From CAWDVB01 sp963824105 (lineage in GTDB: Bacteria > Actinomycetota > Actinomycetes > Propionibacteriales > Nocardioidaceae), in contig CAWGNN010000007.1 of assembly GCA_963824105.1 (NCBI GenBank), positions 62,001 through 126,000 on the forward strand: 64,000 nt of DNA, given 5' to 3'. How positions within the stretch are numbered: the first letter of the stretch is position 1; each line of letters begins with the position of its first letter. The notes beneath the pieces are model-generated. The model saw only the letters and a list, made by a program, of their open reading frames with translations, had not been told where the DNA came from and ran no database searches. The position numbers were made by a program, and so were the translations under genes. Shown here piece after piece: positions 1 through 8,163 of this stretch.

Positions 1-724
1 TGAGCGTCTCGGAGAAGGTCTGCGGATCGTCCGGCACGATGCCGACCCGGTAGGCGATGGCGCCGACCGACCTGATCGCCGCAGCGAGCATGTGGGAGTT
101 GGAGTCGTAGATCGAGTCCGGGGCCAGCCCGCTGCCGGGGTCACGCAGCTCGGACCCGGTGGAGATGACCACGACCCGTGGCCGCGGCCGAGCCTGAACA
201 GAGGATCGACCGATCCCGGCGAGCAGTCCGATCTGCCGCGGGCCCAGGACCGACCCGTCGGCGAGGACCACGTCCCCGGCGGTGACGTCCTCACCCTTGG
301 TCCGGATGTTGGCGCCTACCTTCGGCGCCCTGGTGATGGTCACCGCGACCGAGCCTCGGTCGGTCCACTCCACCGGCACCACCGCGTCGGCCCCGGAGGG
401 CACGGGGGCTCCGGTCATGATCTTCACCGCGGTGCCGTTGTTCATCGCGTAGATGCTCGCCCGCCCGGCGGCGACCTCACCGACTACCGGCAGCGAGATC
501 GGGTTGTCCTCCGACGCGCCTACCAGGTCCTCGTAGCAGACCGCGTAGCCGTCCATCGCCGAGTTGGTGAAGGACGGCAGGTCCATCGGGGCGACGACGT
601 CCTCACAGATGGGCAGGCCCATCGCCTCGGACAGCGGCTGGTCGTAGGGCGGGAGCGGCTGGACCTCGGAGAGCAAACGCTCGGAGTACTCGTCGACAGG
701 GGTCATCGGATAGGCGTCGGCCAT
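1..724 (-). CDS. moeA: Molybdopterin molybdotransferase MoeA (C-terminal part beyond window)
   Basis: MoeA inserts molybdate into adenylylated molybdopterin in the last step of molybdenum cofactor synthesis in the cytoplasm. The 241 visible residues carry the family hallmarks: MTPVDEY near the start, the FTNSAMDGYA motif, a linker with MTGAPVPSGADAVV, and the start of the molybdopterin-binding domain with VVVISTGSEL. The frame runs off the left edge, so the C-terminal part is missing here. The ATG at 724 lies only ten bases after the galU stop, so moeA is probably cotranscribed with galU. The galU-moeA order matches mycobacterial galU-moeA1. Confidence 0.93.
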   Translation of the reverse strand, partial: MADAYPMTPVDEYSERLLSEVQPLPPYDQPLSEAMGLPICEDVVAPMDLPSFTNSAMDGYAVCYEDLVGASEDNPISLPVVGEVAAGRASIYAMNNGTAVKIMTGAPVPSGADAVVPVEWTDRGSVAVTITRAPKVGANIRTKGEDVTAGDVVLADGSVLGPRQIGLLAGIGRSSVQARPRPRVVVISTGSELRDPGSGLAPDSIYDSNSHMLAAAIRSVGAIAYRVGIVPDDPQTFSETL

Positions 725-734
725 GCCATGAACC

Positions 735-2120
735 CTAGACGCCCGCAGGCCCGCTCAGCGTGGTGCCGGCCGGGATGTGGCCGGGCGCGCCGTCCTCGCC
801 GACCTCGACGTCGCCCACGCAGCGGACTCCGCCCTCGAAGGCCCAGTCGCCCCGCACCCGGAACGAGGTGGCCTCACGCAGCGACGGGACCCCCTCGGGG
901 AAGCGGGCATCGAAGTCGGCAACCAGCTTGAAGGCCGGGTCCAGATCCACGAAGGGAATCGCCTCGGGGACCTGACGCAGCACGCCGTCGTCGGCGACGT
1001 CGTAGCAGTCGGACCGGACCACCAACAGGTCATCGGTCGTCTTGACCGGCACGAAGCGGTCGCGACCGACCTCGATCGTGGTGGAGCCCTCGAAGATCTC
1101 GATGGCGGCACCCATGGCGGTCTCGATCTGCACCACGTCGGGGGTCATCGGGTCGGTGGGGTCGACGGTCTTGACGTTCCGGATCATGGTCAGGCCGAGG
1201 ACACCATGACGCCGATCCAGCTCGGCCCGCATCGCCGCGACGTCGAACCACAGGTTGTTCGTGGAGGAGAAGCGGTGCCGACCCAGGTCGGCGAGGGCCT
1301 CGAGATCCTCGGGGAGGGTCTGCGCGGTCTCGCGCAGCACGATGCGTCCGTCGCTCTTGCGGCGGGCGAAGTGGCCCCCTTTGCGGTCGTTCGGCGTGCG
1401 GAGCACCGCCTCGATCGCGAAGGGAGCACCCGACTGCGCGAACCAGCCGGCGACCCTGGGGTCCGGGACCGCGCCGAGGTTGTCGGAGTTGGAGACGAAC
1501 ACCCGCTCGTAGCCCGCCTCGGCAAGCCGGTCCAGCAGGCCGGTGCCGCGCAGCGCCGTGTAGAGATCACCGTGCCCGGGGGGGCACCACTCCAGGTCGG
1601 GGTCCGCCGGCCACTCGACCGGCTCGAGCCCCTCGGCGAGGAGCTTGGGCTCCTTGTTCTGCAGGAACTCCAGCGGGAGTCCGTCGACCGCCAGGTCGGG
1701 GTACGCCGCCAGCGCGGCCAGTGTGTCGGCGCTGGTGCGGAAGCTGTTCATGAACAGTAGTGGCAGCCGCACGCCGTACCGCTCGCGTAGCGCGAGCACC
1801 TGACGTACGGCAATGTCCAGGAAGGTCAGCCCGTCACGGACCTCCACCAGCGACTTGGCCCGATCCAGGCCCATCGAGGTGCCGAGCCCGCCGTTGAGCT
1901 TGATCACCGCGGTGTGCGCCAGAGCCTCTCGTCCGGTGCTCTCCCCCACCTCGACGTCGGCGATCGCCTGCATGTCCAACGGATCGATGGTCGACTCCGG
2001 GACCATGCCTGTCTCACCGGACTCCAACTGCGCGAAGTAGTAGGTGAAGACGTCGATCGCGACCGGATCGACACCGGCATCGGCCATCTTCTCGCGTGCG
2101 TGCTCCAGCGCGCTTCCCAT
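735..2120 (-). CDS. galU: UTP-glucose-1-phosphate uridylyltransferase, UDPGP family
   Basis: The enzyme makes UDP-glucose from UTP and glucose 1-phosphate. The 461-residue protein is of the large UDPGP family, not the roughly 300-residue bacterial GalU family. Visible motifs are the nucleotide-binding KLNGGLGTSMG, NSFRTSADT, QNKEPKL, PPGHGDLY and VSNSDNLGA. The start is placed at the ATG at 2120 because a TATGCT box ends seven bases before it, the leaderless spacing seen repeatedly in this window. An in-frame ATG at 2132 and a longer extension to 2417 are less likely. The gene is divergent from the folate cyclo-ligase and followed by moeA. Confidence 0.9.
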   Translation of the reverse strand: MGSALEHAREKMADAGVDPVAIDVFTYYFAQLESGETGMVPESTIDPLDMQAIADVEVGESTGREALAHTAVIKLNGGLGTSMGLDRAKSLVEVRDGLTFLDIAVRQVLALRERYGVRLPLLFMNSFRTSADTLAALAAYPDLAVDGLPLEFLQNKEPKLLAEGLEPVEWPADPDLEWCPPGHGDLYTALRGTGLLDRLAEAGYERVFVSNSDNLGAVPDPRVAGWFAQSGAPFAIEAVLRTPNDRKGGHFARRKSDGRIVLRETAQTLPEDLEALADLGRHRFSSTNNLWFDVAAMRAELDRRHGVLGLTMIRNVKTVDPTDPMTPDVVQIETAMGAAIEIFEGSTTIEVGRDRFVPVKTTDDLLVVRSDCYDVADDGVLRQVPEAIPFVDLDPAFKLVADFDARFPEGVPSLREATSFRVRGDWAFEGGVRCVGDVEVGEDGAPGHIPAGTTLSGPAGV

Positions 2121-2127
2121 GCCTGTG

Positions 2128-2190
2128 AGCATAGAGACGCCTCGCCCGGCGGTGTTCGGGGCCCCGTGGCCGCCGACTACCCTGCTACGG
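2128..2190. promoter_or_regulatory. Divergent pair of leaderless promoters, galU and 5-FCL
   Basis: On the minus strand TATGCT (2133-2128) is followed by seven bases and then the galU ATG. On the plus strand TACCCT (2178-2183) is followed by seven bases and then the GTG of the cyclo-ligase. Both fit -10 boxes whose transcripts begin at the start codon. No clear -35 hexamers or Shine-Dalgarno sequences are visible. Confidence 0.6.
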
Positions 2191-2766
2191 GTGACGGGCC
2201 TACTCGCCAAGACGGCGTTGCGCGACCAACTGACCACGTCCCGTAACCGGCGGGGTCTCGCCGCCGCGGCCGAGGACGCCCACGCGCTGGCCGAGATCCT
2301 CCTGGCGCAGCCCGAGATCCAGCGCGCCGCCACCGTCGCGGCGTACGTCTCCATCCCCGGCGAGCCGGGGACCGGCCCCTTCCTCGACGCCTTCACCGCA
2401 CTGGGGCGCCGGGTCATCCTTCCGATAGTCGACGGCCCGTCCCTGGACTGGGCCGCCTACGAGGGCTTCGACTCACTGGTCCCGGCGAGGTTCGGTCTTC
2501 TCGAGCCTGCCGGTAGGCGGCTCGGCCCGGATGCGATCGGCACAGCCGACGCCGTCCTCGTCCCCGCCATGGCTCTGGACCGCACCGGGATGCGGCTCGG
2601 CAAGGGAGGTGGCTACTACGACCGGGCGCTCGGCCGGGTGCCGCTCGGGACCTTCGTGGCGGCACTCGTCTTCGACGAGGAGATCCTCGACCAGGTGCCC
2701 TCGGAACCCCACGACCGCCGCGTCACCGCGGCCGTCACCCCGGGCGGAGCCGTCCGCTTCCGGTGA
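2191..2766 (+). CDS. 5-formyltetrahydrofolate cyclo-ligase
   Basis: The enzyme converts 5-formyltetrahydrofolate to 5,10-methenyltetrahydrofolate with ATP, returning a storage folate to one-carbon metabolism. The 191-residue length is usual for the family. The C-terminal signature GMRLGKGGGYYDRAL and the VPAMALDRTG stretch are clear, and an N-terminal helix with R-x2-L-x4-RNRR is also typical. A longer frame exists upstream, but the GTG at 2191 sits seven bases after TACCCT and aligns with family N-termini. It converges on the acylase gene with only three bases between stop codons. Confidence 0.9.
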   Translation: MTGLLAKTALRDQLTTSRNRRGLAAAAEDAHALAEILLAQPEIQRAATVAAYVSIPGEPGTGPFLDAFTALGRRVILPIVDGPSLDWAAYEGFDSLVPARFGLLEPAGRRLGPDAIGTADAVLVPAMALDRTGMRLGKGGGYYDRALGRVPLGTFVAALVFDEEILDQVPSEPHDRRVTAAVTPGGAVRFR

Positions 2767-2769
2767 CCG

Positions 2770-5400
2770 TCAGGTCGCCGGAAGGAGGGTGAGCACTTCC
2801 GCGCCGCCGAACTGCACCTGGTCCTTGCTGAACGCCCACGGCAGAGTCTGCCCGGTCGCCCAGAGCTTGGTCTGGTCCACGTAGTTCGAGGCGAACGCGT
2901 GCCCGGAGGTCCCGGTGAGGTTGACCCAGCGACTGTTGTCGAGGTTGCTGAGGTCGACGACCATGCGCATCGAGGGCGCCCAGTCGACCCCATACCCCTT
3001 GGTCGCGTCCCAGCCGGTCGCGTCGACCGTGGCCTCGCCGCCGCCGACCTGGTAGCCGCCACGGTTCAGCAGCCAGTCGACCAGACCGTTGCCGACTGTG
3101 CCGAGCGGCTGGTTCTGCAAGTTGAGCACGTGCAGTCCGCCCCAGGTCCAGTTGCTCGGGCTCTCCGACTCCCGCCTGGTCAGCTCGTCGCGCGCCTCGG
3201 TCATCGCTCGCGCCAGCATGTCGTCTCGGGTCTCGACGACCCCGTCCGTCGTGGTGTCGTCCCACCACGAGGAGTTCGGGTCCTGCAGCAGCGCGGCCAT
3301 CACGGCATACCAGCGGGAGCTCCCATCGGGCCACAGCGCCTCGGGGAGCTGGTCGTCGAAGGTGTCGGCCAACAGGTGACTCCACACCACGTTGAAGTAC
3401 GCCGCGGCGGCTGAGTCCACCGACTGCTGTCCGTCCCAGTTCTTGAGCAGGGCCTGGCCCTGGGAGTAGTAGCCCCGCGGCATCTTGACGGAGAGGAGGT
3501 AGGGCACCAGGGTCGAGGCGAAGTTGTTCAGCTGGTCGAACTGCATCGTGGTGAAGTCGGCTACGCCGAAGTTCTTCTGGCTGGTGAGCATGTCGAAGAT
3601 CCGCTGGCTGCGGTAGCCGTAGTCCCAGTCGTCGGTGAGGAAGTAGGGGTACTTCGGACCGACCACGGCTTGGTTCGCCGTCACGATGTAGCCCTCGGCG
3701 GGGTCGAGCACGGACGGCAGCGCTTCGAAGGGGATGAACTTCCCGGTCCAGTCGTTGTGGGGGTCCCAACCGGCCACGGGCAGCTTCCCGCTGTCGCCCG
3801 GCTGGCGGATCGGGATCATGCCCGGCGCCTGGTAGCCGATGTGGCCCTGGGTGTCGGCGTAGATCATGTTCTGCGCGGGCACGGCGAAGTCCGCGGCCGC
3901 CTGACGGAAGCTGGTCCAGTCGGTCGCCTGATCGACTTCGAATATGGCATCCACTGTGTTGCTCGGGATGAGCCCGGTCCATTCCAGGGCGACCGCATAG
4001 CCGGCGTCCCGGGGTGGAGCGCCGTCGCCGACCGGCGCATCCGCACCGACCGTCGAGAGCTGGGTCGACACATCGCTGAGCAGCGGCCCATGGGGGGTCG
4101 ACCGCACGGTGAAGGTGACGTCTGTGCCGTTGGCGACCTTGATCGTCTCGTCATGGAGCTTGAGCGGAAGCCAGTTTCCGTCGTACAGGTAGGTCTGGTC
4201 CTGGATCTTCTCCAGGTACAGGTCGGTGACGTCGGGGCCGAGGTTGGTGAAGCCCCAGGCGATCGAGGCGTTGTGGCCGATGACGACGCCCGGCATCCCG
4301 GCGAACGTGTAGCCGGAGACATCGAAGGGGCAACTGTCGCTGAGCTGGGTGCAGTGCAGGCCCATCTGGTACCAGACCCCCGGCACGGAGATCCCCAGGT
4401 GCGGGTCGTTGGCCAGCAACGGCATGCCGGTGGCCGAGTGCGCGCCGTTCACCACCCAGGAGTTGCTGCCCACTCCGTCCCCGGTGCCGACCAGGGTAGG
4501 CAGCGAGTCGGCCGCCGCCGCAGTCTGCTCCAGCAGTCCGGCCACCGACTTGAACAGCTGGGCCTGGCCGGTCGGGACTCGAGCGTCGAAGGTGCCGTTC
4601 ACGACGTCACCGGAACGCAGGATCGGCCGGTGGGTCTGGTACGGGTACGGAGGGTAGAGGTCCGCCTGCTGGCTGGGCGTGAGCACGGCAGCGCCGAGGG
4701 CGCGGTCGATCTCGTCGGTCATGTTGCCGCGCAGGTCCCAGGCCATCGCCTTGAGCCAGGTGATGGAGTCCAACGGCGTCCACTGCTCGACCTTGTAGTT
4801 GAGCCCGGTGAGCCCGAGGAGGCTGTACTCGACCGACATCTGTGACAGCGAGTGTGAGTTGATGTAGGCATTCACTCCCGCGCTGTAGGCCTGGAGGTAG
4901 CTCAGCGATTCGGGGCTGAGCATCGAGAGCTCCTTCAGAGCCACCTGCCGCCAGCCCATGGTGCGGATGAACATGTCGGTGTCGACGGTCGCCGAGCCGA
5001 ACATCTCCGACAGCCGCCCGGCGGTCACATGGCGTCGGAAGTCCATCTGGAAGAACCGGTCCTGTGCCTGCACGTAGCCCTGGGCGAGGAAGAGGTCGTG
5101 CGCGGAACCGGCATAGATGTCCGGGATGCCGCTGGCATTGCGGACGACAGTGACCGAGGAGCTCAGGCCCTGCAGGGTGAGGGTGCCCGACCCCTGCGGG
5201 AAGGGACGCCTGACCAGCACAGCTCCCGTGGCCGACACCGCGATCATGGCCGCCAGGATCAGCCCGATGAGGACGACCGCCACCCAACGGGCGGTCCGCC
5301 AACCGGGGCGGCTCGTCCCCCGGAGCGAACCGGCCTGAGTCCGAGACGAGCTGGTCGAGTTCGGGGCGGAAGGATGGGACGTCTCGGACACGCCCGCCAT
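2770..5400 (-). CDS. Penicillin acylase-family Ntn-hydrolase, membrane-anchored
   Basis: This is a penicillin amidase-family (S45) N-terminal nucleophile hydrolase of 876 residues. One hydrophobic segment (about residues 39-63) should export and possibly anchor it. The alpha part follows, with RNASGIPDIYA and the GYVQAQDRFFQMD motif. Ser312 in GSNSW is the predicted nucleophile, exposed when the spacer is cut from the beta chain. The start at 5400 follows a strong GGGAGGGG ribosome site. Relatives cleave penicillins, acyl-homoserine lactones or other amides, and the substrate cannot be read from sequence. It sits inside an otherwise conserved cyclo-ligase/ruc neighbourhood. Confidence 0.88.
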   Translation of the reverse strand: MAGVSETSHPSAPNSTSSSRTQAGSLRGTSRPGWRTARWVAVVLIGLILAAMIAVSATGAVLVRRPFPQGSGTLTLQGLSSSVTVVRNASGIPDIYAGSAHDLFLAQGYVQAQDRFFQMDFRRHVTAGRLSEMFGSATVDTDMFIRTMGWRQVALKELSMLSPESLSYLQAYSAGVNAYINSHSLSQMSVEYSLLGLTGLNYKVEQWTPLDSITWLKAMAWDLRGNMTDEIDRALGAAVLTPSQQADLYPPYPYQTHRPILRSGDVVNGTFDARVPTGQAQLFKSVAGLLEQTAAAADSLPTLVGTGDGVGSNSWVVNGAHSATGMPLLANDPHLGISVPGVWYQMGLHCTQLSDSCPFDVSGYTFAGMPGVVIGHNASIAWGFTNLGPDVTDLYLEKIQDQTYLYDGNWLPLKLHDETIKVANGTDVTFTVRSTPHGPLLSDVSTQLSTVGADAPVGDGAPPRDAGYAVALEWTGLIPSNTVDAIFEVDQATDWTSFRQAAADFAVPAQNMIYADTQGHIGYQAPGMIPIRQPGDSGKLPVAGWDPHNDWTGKFIPFEALPSVLDPAEGYIVTANQAVVGPKYPYFLTDDWDYGYRSQRIFDMLTSQKNFGVADFTTMQFDQLNNFASTLVPYLLSVKMPRGYYSQGQALLKNWDGQQSVDSAAAAYFNVVWSHLLADTFDDQLPEALWPDGSSRWYAVMAALLQDPNSSWWDDTTTDGVVETRDDMLARAMTEARDELTRRESESPSNWTWGGLHVLNLQNQPLGTVGNGLVDWLLNRGGYQVGGGEATVDATGWDATKGYGVDWAPSMRMVVDLSNLDNSRWVNLTGTSGHAFASNYVDQTKLWATGQTLPWAFSKDQVQFGGAEVLTLLPAT

Positions 5401-5463
5401 TGTGCTCCCCTCCCAACGGTTTCGGCGCAGGCGGCTTGGCGGAATGGCGCGCGTCGCCCATAA

Positions 5464-5490
5464 TTGGCAGTCATAGCCGGAGAGTGCTAA
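5464..5490. promoter_or_regulatory. CIRCE-like HrcA operator upstream of ruc
   Basis: TTGGCAGTC (5464-5472), a nine-base spacer and GAGTGCTAA (5482-5490) form the CIRCE layout TTAGCACTC-N9-GAGTGCTAA. The right arm is perfect and the left arm has two mismatches. It ends 31 bases before the GTG of the Ruc-like gene. The same right arm occurs in the groEL operator in this window. HrcA control of this gene is inferred. Confidence 0.65.
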
Positions 5491-5521
5491 CCGATCCGGT
5501 GGATGAGCCCACGGAGGACAC

Positions 5522-5851
5522 GTGCCCACCTATCAGTACGCCTGCACCGAGTGCCGGCATGCCTTCGAGCAGTTCCAGAGCTTCAGCGAGGACTCACTGA
5601 CCGTCTGCCCGGAGTGCGGTGGCAAGTTGCGCAAGGTGTTCAACGCGGTGGGAGTCGTCTTCAAGGGCTCCGGCTTCTACCGGACCGACAGCCGCGCGGC
5701 ATCGACTTCCGGCTCCAGCGGCGCATCGGCCTCCGCGGAGTCCTCCGGCTCATCGGCCTCGGCCACCTCGGCGAGTTCCTCCGACTCGTCAGCATCGTCG
5801 AGTTCGTCGGGATCCTCGAAATCCGGCAGCGGCGAGGGCTCGGCCGCCTGA
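5522..5851 (+). CDS. Zinc-ribbon FmdB-family protein, Ruc-like redox chaperone
   Basis: The 109-residue protein has an N-terminal zinc ribbon with Cys8, Cys11, Cys29 and Cys32, the conserved block VFKGSGFYRTDSR, and a C-terminal tail made almost only of serine, alanine and glycine. That architecture matches mycobacterial Rv0991c (Ruc), a redox-regulated chaperone whose cysteines sense oxidation. The neighbourhood also matches, with 5-FCL, galU and moeA on one side and mscL on the other. A CIRCE-like site upstream fits heat-shock control. The chaperone role here is inferred from homology. The more generic name is FmdB-family zinc ribbon protein. Confidence 0.85.
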   Translation: MPTYQYACTECRHAFEQFQSFSEDSLTVCPECGGKLRKVFNAVGVVFKGSGFYRTDSRAASTSGSSGASASAESSGSSASATSASSSDSSASSSSSGSSKSGSGEGSAA

Positions 5852-5903
5852 CCCTGTGGATGAGCAGGGGCGCCGGACCCCTGCACCGCCTAGCGTGCGG
5901 GGC

Positions 5904-6527
5904 ATGTCCCGGCTGCTCTCGCTCTGGCATCGCGTCCGACGCTCCGCGCTGGCCCACCGACGGGGGCTCGCGGCGCTCTTCGCCGGCCTGTCGGTCCTCC
6001 TCGTCGTTCGGACGCTCTCCGCACCCCCAACCCCGGCTCAGGAGCTGTTGGTCGCCAGCCATGACCTCTCCAGCGGCACGGTGCTCACCGCCGACGACCT
6101 GGCACTCGTGCCGTTCGCCCTCGGCTCGGTCCCCCCGGGGGCGGTCGCTCCCGAGGTGCTTCCGCTGGGCAGGATGCTCGCCGCGCCCCTCGGCTCCGGC
6201 GAGGTCCTGACCCATGTGAGGCTGGTCGGGGACGGCCTGCTGAACGGCTACCCGGGACGCTCCATCACACCCGTCAGGATCTCCGACCCCAACACCCTGC
6301 CCCTGCTCAGCGTCGGCGCCCGGATCGACCTGATCGGCTCGGACCCGTCCACCGGAGCGGTGCGCACCCTCGCCTCTTCCGCCGAAGTGGTGGCCATGCC
6401 GGTCACGACCACGACCCAGCCCGGGGGCGGCGGCCTGCTGCTGGTTGCCGTGGCTCCCGACGAGTCCGCCCGGATCGCCGCCGCCTCGGTGAGCGCCTCC
6501 ATCTCCTGGGTGCTCACCGTCGGCTGA
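5904..6527 (+). CDS. SAF-domain protein, CpaB/RcpC-like
   Basis: The 207-residue protein has an Arg-rich start, one membrane segment (about residues 17-36), then a SAF domain with SHDLSSGTVLTADDL and the PLGRMLAAPLGSGEVLT stretch, then a second domain like Flp pilus assembly CpaB/RcpC. Such proteins act at the periplasmic or cell-wall side. No other pilus genes are nearby, so a pilus role is doubtful. The ATG at 5904 is preceded by TAGCGT ending seven bases upstream, which supports this start over a long in-frame extension. In mycobacteria a gene of unknown role occupies this position. Confidence 0.75.
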   Translation: MSRLLSLWHRVRRSALAHRRGLAALFAGLSVLLVVRTLSAPPTPAQELLVASHDLSSGTVLTADDLALVPFALGSVPPGAVAPEVLPLGRMLAAPLGSGEVLTHVRLVGDGLLNGYPGRSITPVRISDPNTLPLLSVGARIDLIGSDPSTGAVRTLASSAEVVAMPVTTTTQPGGGGLLLVAVAPDESARIAAASVSASISWVLTVG

Positions 6528-6593
6528 CCGACCAGCCCACTCGACTCCTTCCCGCCTACGATCAGGGACGTCCCTACGACACCGAGGAGTCTC

Positions 6594-6941
6594 ATGTCCG
6601 GGTTCCGCGCGTTCCTTCTCCGGGGGAACCTCATCGAGCTGGCCGTCGCCTTCATCATCGGCGCGGCCTTCAGCTCCGTCGTCAAGAGTTTCGTAGCCCT
6701 GATGACGAGCCTGCTCCCAGCCTCGTCGTGGCTCCACTTCGACGAGAACACCCCGAGCGGAGCGTTCTACAACTCGCTCATCTCGTTCGTGCTTCTCGCA
6801 GCAGTCGTCTACTTCTTCGTGGTCGTCCCCTACACCAAGGCCAAGGACCGCTTCTTCCCCGTTCCGCCACCGACCCCGTCGGGGGACTCGCCCGAGGTGG
6901 CCGTGCTCAAGGAGATCCGCGACTCCCTCCAGAAGGGGTAG
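6594..6941 (+). CDS. mscL: Large-conductance mechanosensitive channel MscL
   Basis: MscL forms a membrane pore that opens under osmotic downshock. The 115-residue protein has the family N-terminus FRAFLLRGNLIELAVAFIIG as helix 1, a second membrane helix near residues 66-84 ending in VVVPYTKAKDRFF, and a short cytoplasmic C-terminal helix. It is a little shorter than the usual 125-150 residues and the periplasmic loop is short. A GAGGAG ribosome site precedes the ATG. It may be cotranscribed with the SAF protein 66 bases upstream. Confidence 0.9.
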   Translation: MSGFRAFLLRGNLIELAVAFIIGAAFSSVVKSFVALMTSLLPASSWLHFDENTPSGAFYNSLISFVLLAAVVYFFVVVPYTKAKDRFFPVPPPTPSGDSPEVAVLKEIRDSLQKG

Positions 6942-6956
6942 CGCGTCGAGCGTCCG

Positions 6957-6987
6957 GATCCGACAACCCGTTCAACCCTGTCGGACC
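6957..6987. terminator. Possible weak hairpin after mscL
   Basis: TCCGACA (6959-6965) and TGTCGGA (6979-6985) can pair as a seven-base stem with a 13-base loop. It lies between the converging mscL and the small minus-strand gene. There is no T tract, so terminator function is only a suggestion. Confidence 0.3.
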
Positions 6988-7006
6988 CTGCTCGACAGCG
7001 GGTGGG

Positions 7007-7183
7007 TCACCCGTGGTGGGGAGGCACCTGGCCGCGCAGCCAAGCGTCCTGATCCCGCTCGCGATCGGGGGGATGGCTGTCGGAGTCGTCCTCGGTGGAC
7101 TCAGGCAGGACCTCGCCGAAGATGCGCTCGCGGCGCTCGCGGCGCCGCCGCTCCTCGGCCTGTTCGGTCGTCTCCTCGCTCAC
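7007..7183 (-). CDS. Small conserved hypothetical protein ending QVPPHHG
   Basis: This 58-residue protein is highly charged: an N-terminal run of Glu and Arg, the motif RIFGEVLPES, an acidic middle, and the C-terminus WLRGQVPPHHG. Proteins ending this way recur in related actinobacteria to my recollection, but I know no function. The GTG start overlaps the epimerase stop as GTGA (stop at 7182-7180, start at 7183), so translation is probably coupled. There is no membrane segment or cysteine. Confidence 0.7.
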   Translation of the reverse strand: MSEETTEQAEERRRRERRERIFGEVLPESTEDDSDSHPPDRERDQDAWLRGQVPPHHG

Positions 7184-8085
7184 GGGATCCTGCTCAACCC
7201 GCTCAGCCAGGAGACGTCGAAAGTGTCCCGGCTCGGCGCCCAGGCCGCCGTCGTCGTGAGCCGCTCCGACGTCACCCGGTGGGAGCGCGTCAACGGCTCG
7301 AGGCGGTCGCCTCCCAGCCGGGTGAGCAGCGAGCCCATGAACTCGACGGAGGCTCGCCCGGTCGCCTCGGCGAAGCCGCGGGCGAGGTCTCGGCGGCGAA
7401 CCGGCGGCGAACCGACGTTGTAGACCCCGCCAGGGACGGTGAGCGAGGCGACCACGGCGGAGCCGATGTCGTCGGTGTGCAGCAGGTGAATCCAACCGTC
7501 GGGATCCCCGGTCCCGACGGGCCGACCCTGGCCGGCGCTCCTGAGCCGCCAGTGGGTCAGCGGGTCGTCACCGATGATCTGCCCGAAGCGAAGCACCACC
7601 GCTGCCCTGGGTCCGTCGCCGAACTCCTCGGCCTGGCTCTCGGCCACCGCTGCCGGTTCGGTGGCCGGGGTGATGTCGAGGGGGGCGTCCTCGCCGAGGA
7701 TCTGGTCACCGCCGTCTGCGTACAGCACCGAGATGCTCTCCTGCAGCAGGCGACGCACCCCGGCCGCGCGAGCCGCGGAGGCCACCAGGCGCGAGCCCTC
7801 CAGGCGGATCTTGTCGTTGTAGCGCCAACTGCGACCGAGGGCCGCCAGGTAGCCGACGGGAACCTTCGTCGCGAAGTTGCACACCGCGTCGGCTCCCGCG
7901 AAAGCAGCGGCCAGGTCGTTGGGCTCGAAGAGGTCTGCTTGGACGAGCTTGACGCCCAGATCCCCCATCCAGTCCGCGCGCGTGAGATCCCGGGCGACGG
8001 CAACGACTTCGTGCCCGGCCTCGACGAGTGCGGGCACCGCGCAGCGTCCGATGACCCCCGTGCTGCCAACCACGGCAACGCGCAT
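7180..8085 (-). CDS. NAD(P)-dependent epimerase/dehydratase, atypical short-chain type
   Basis: The 301-residue protein begins with a Rossmann fold, VVGSTGVIGRCAVPAL, followed by ARDLTRADWMGDLGV and the ADAVCNFATKVP strand. This places it with extended short-chain dehydrogenase/NAD-dependent epimerase family members. The usual catalytic YxxxK is not evident, so it may be an NmrA-like or atypical member. The middle motif VLRFGQIIGDD and HTDDIGSAVVASL are typical of epimerases. GGGAGG lies a few bases before the ATG. The coupled downstream small protein suggests a functional pair. Substrate unknown. Confidence 0.8.
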   Translation of the reverse strand: MRVAVVGSTGVIGRCAVPALVEAGHEVVAVARDLTRADWMGDLGVKLVQADLFEPNDLAAAFAGADAVCNFATKVPVGYLAALGRSWRYNDKIRLEGSRLVASAARAAGVRRLLQESISVLYADGGDQILGEDAPLDITPATEPAAVAESQAEEFGDGPRAAVVLRFGQIIGDDPLTHWRLRSAGQGRPVGTGDPDGWIHLLHTDDIGSAVVASLTVPGGVYNVGSPPVRRRDLARGFAEATGRASVEFMGSLLTRLGGDRLEPLTRSHRVTSERLTTTAAWAPSRDTFDVSWLSGLSRIP

Positions 8086-8163
8086 TGCAACCCTCCCCTA
8101 GGGTTCGACCGCCCTTCAGTCTCGGGTAACAGATCGATAACGGCAAGTCTGCCGGGGGATGGA

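Noticed and set aside
92..931. Long open frame on the plus strand antisense to moeA and galU
   Set aside because: High-GC sequence keeps antisense frames open. The minus-strand products have clear family motifs and the antisense product is Arg/Gly-rich with no motif.
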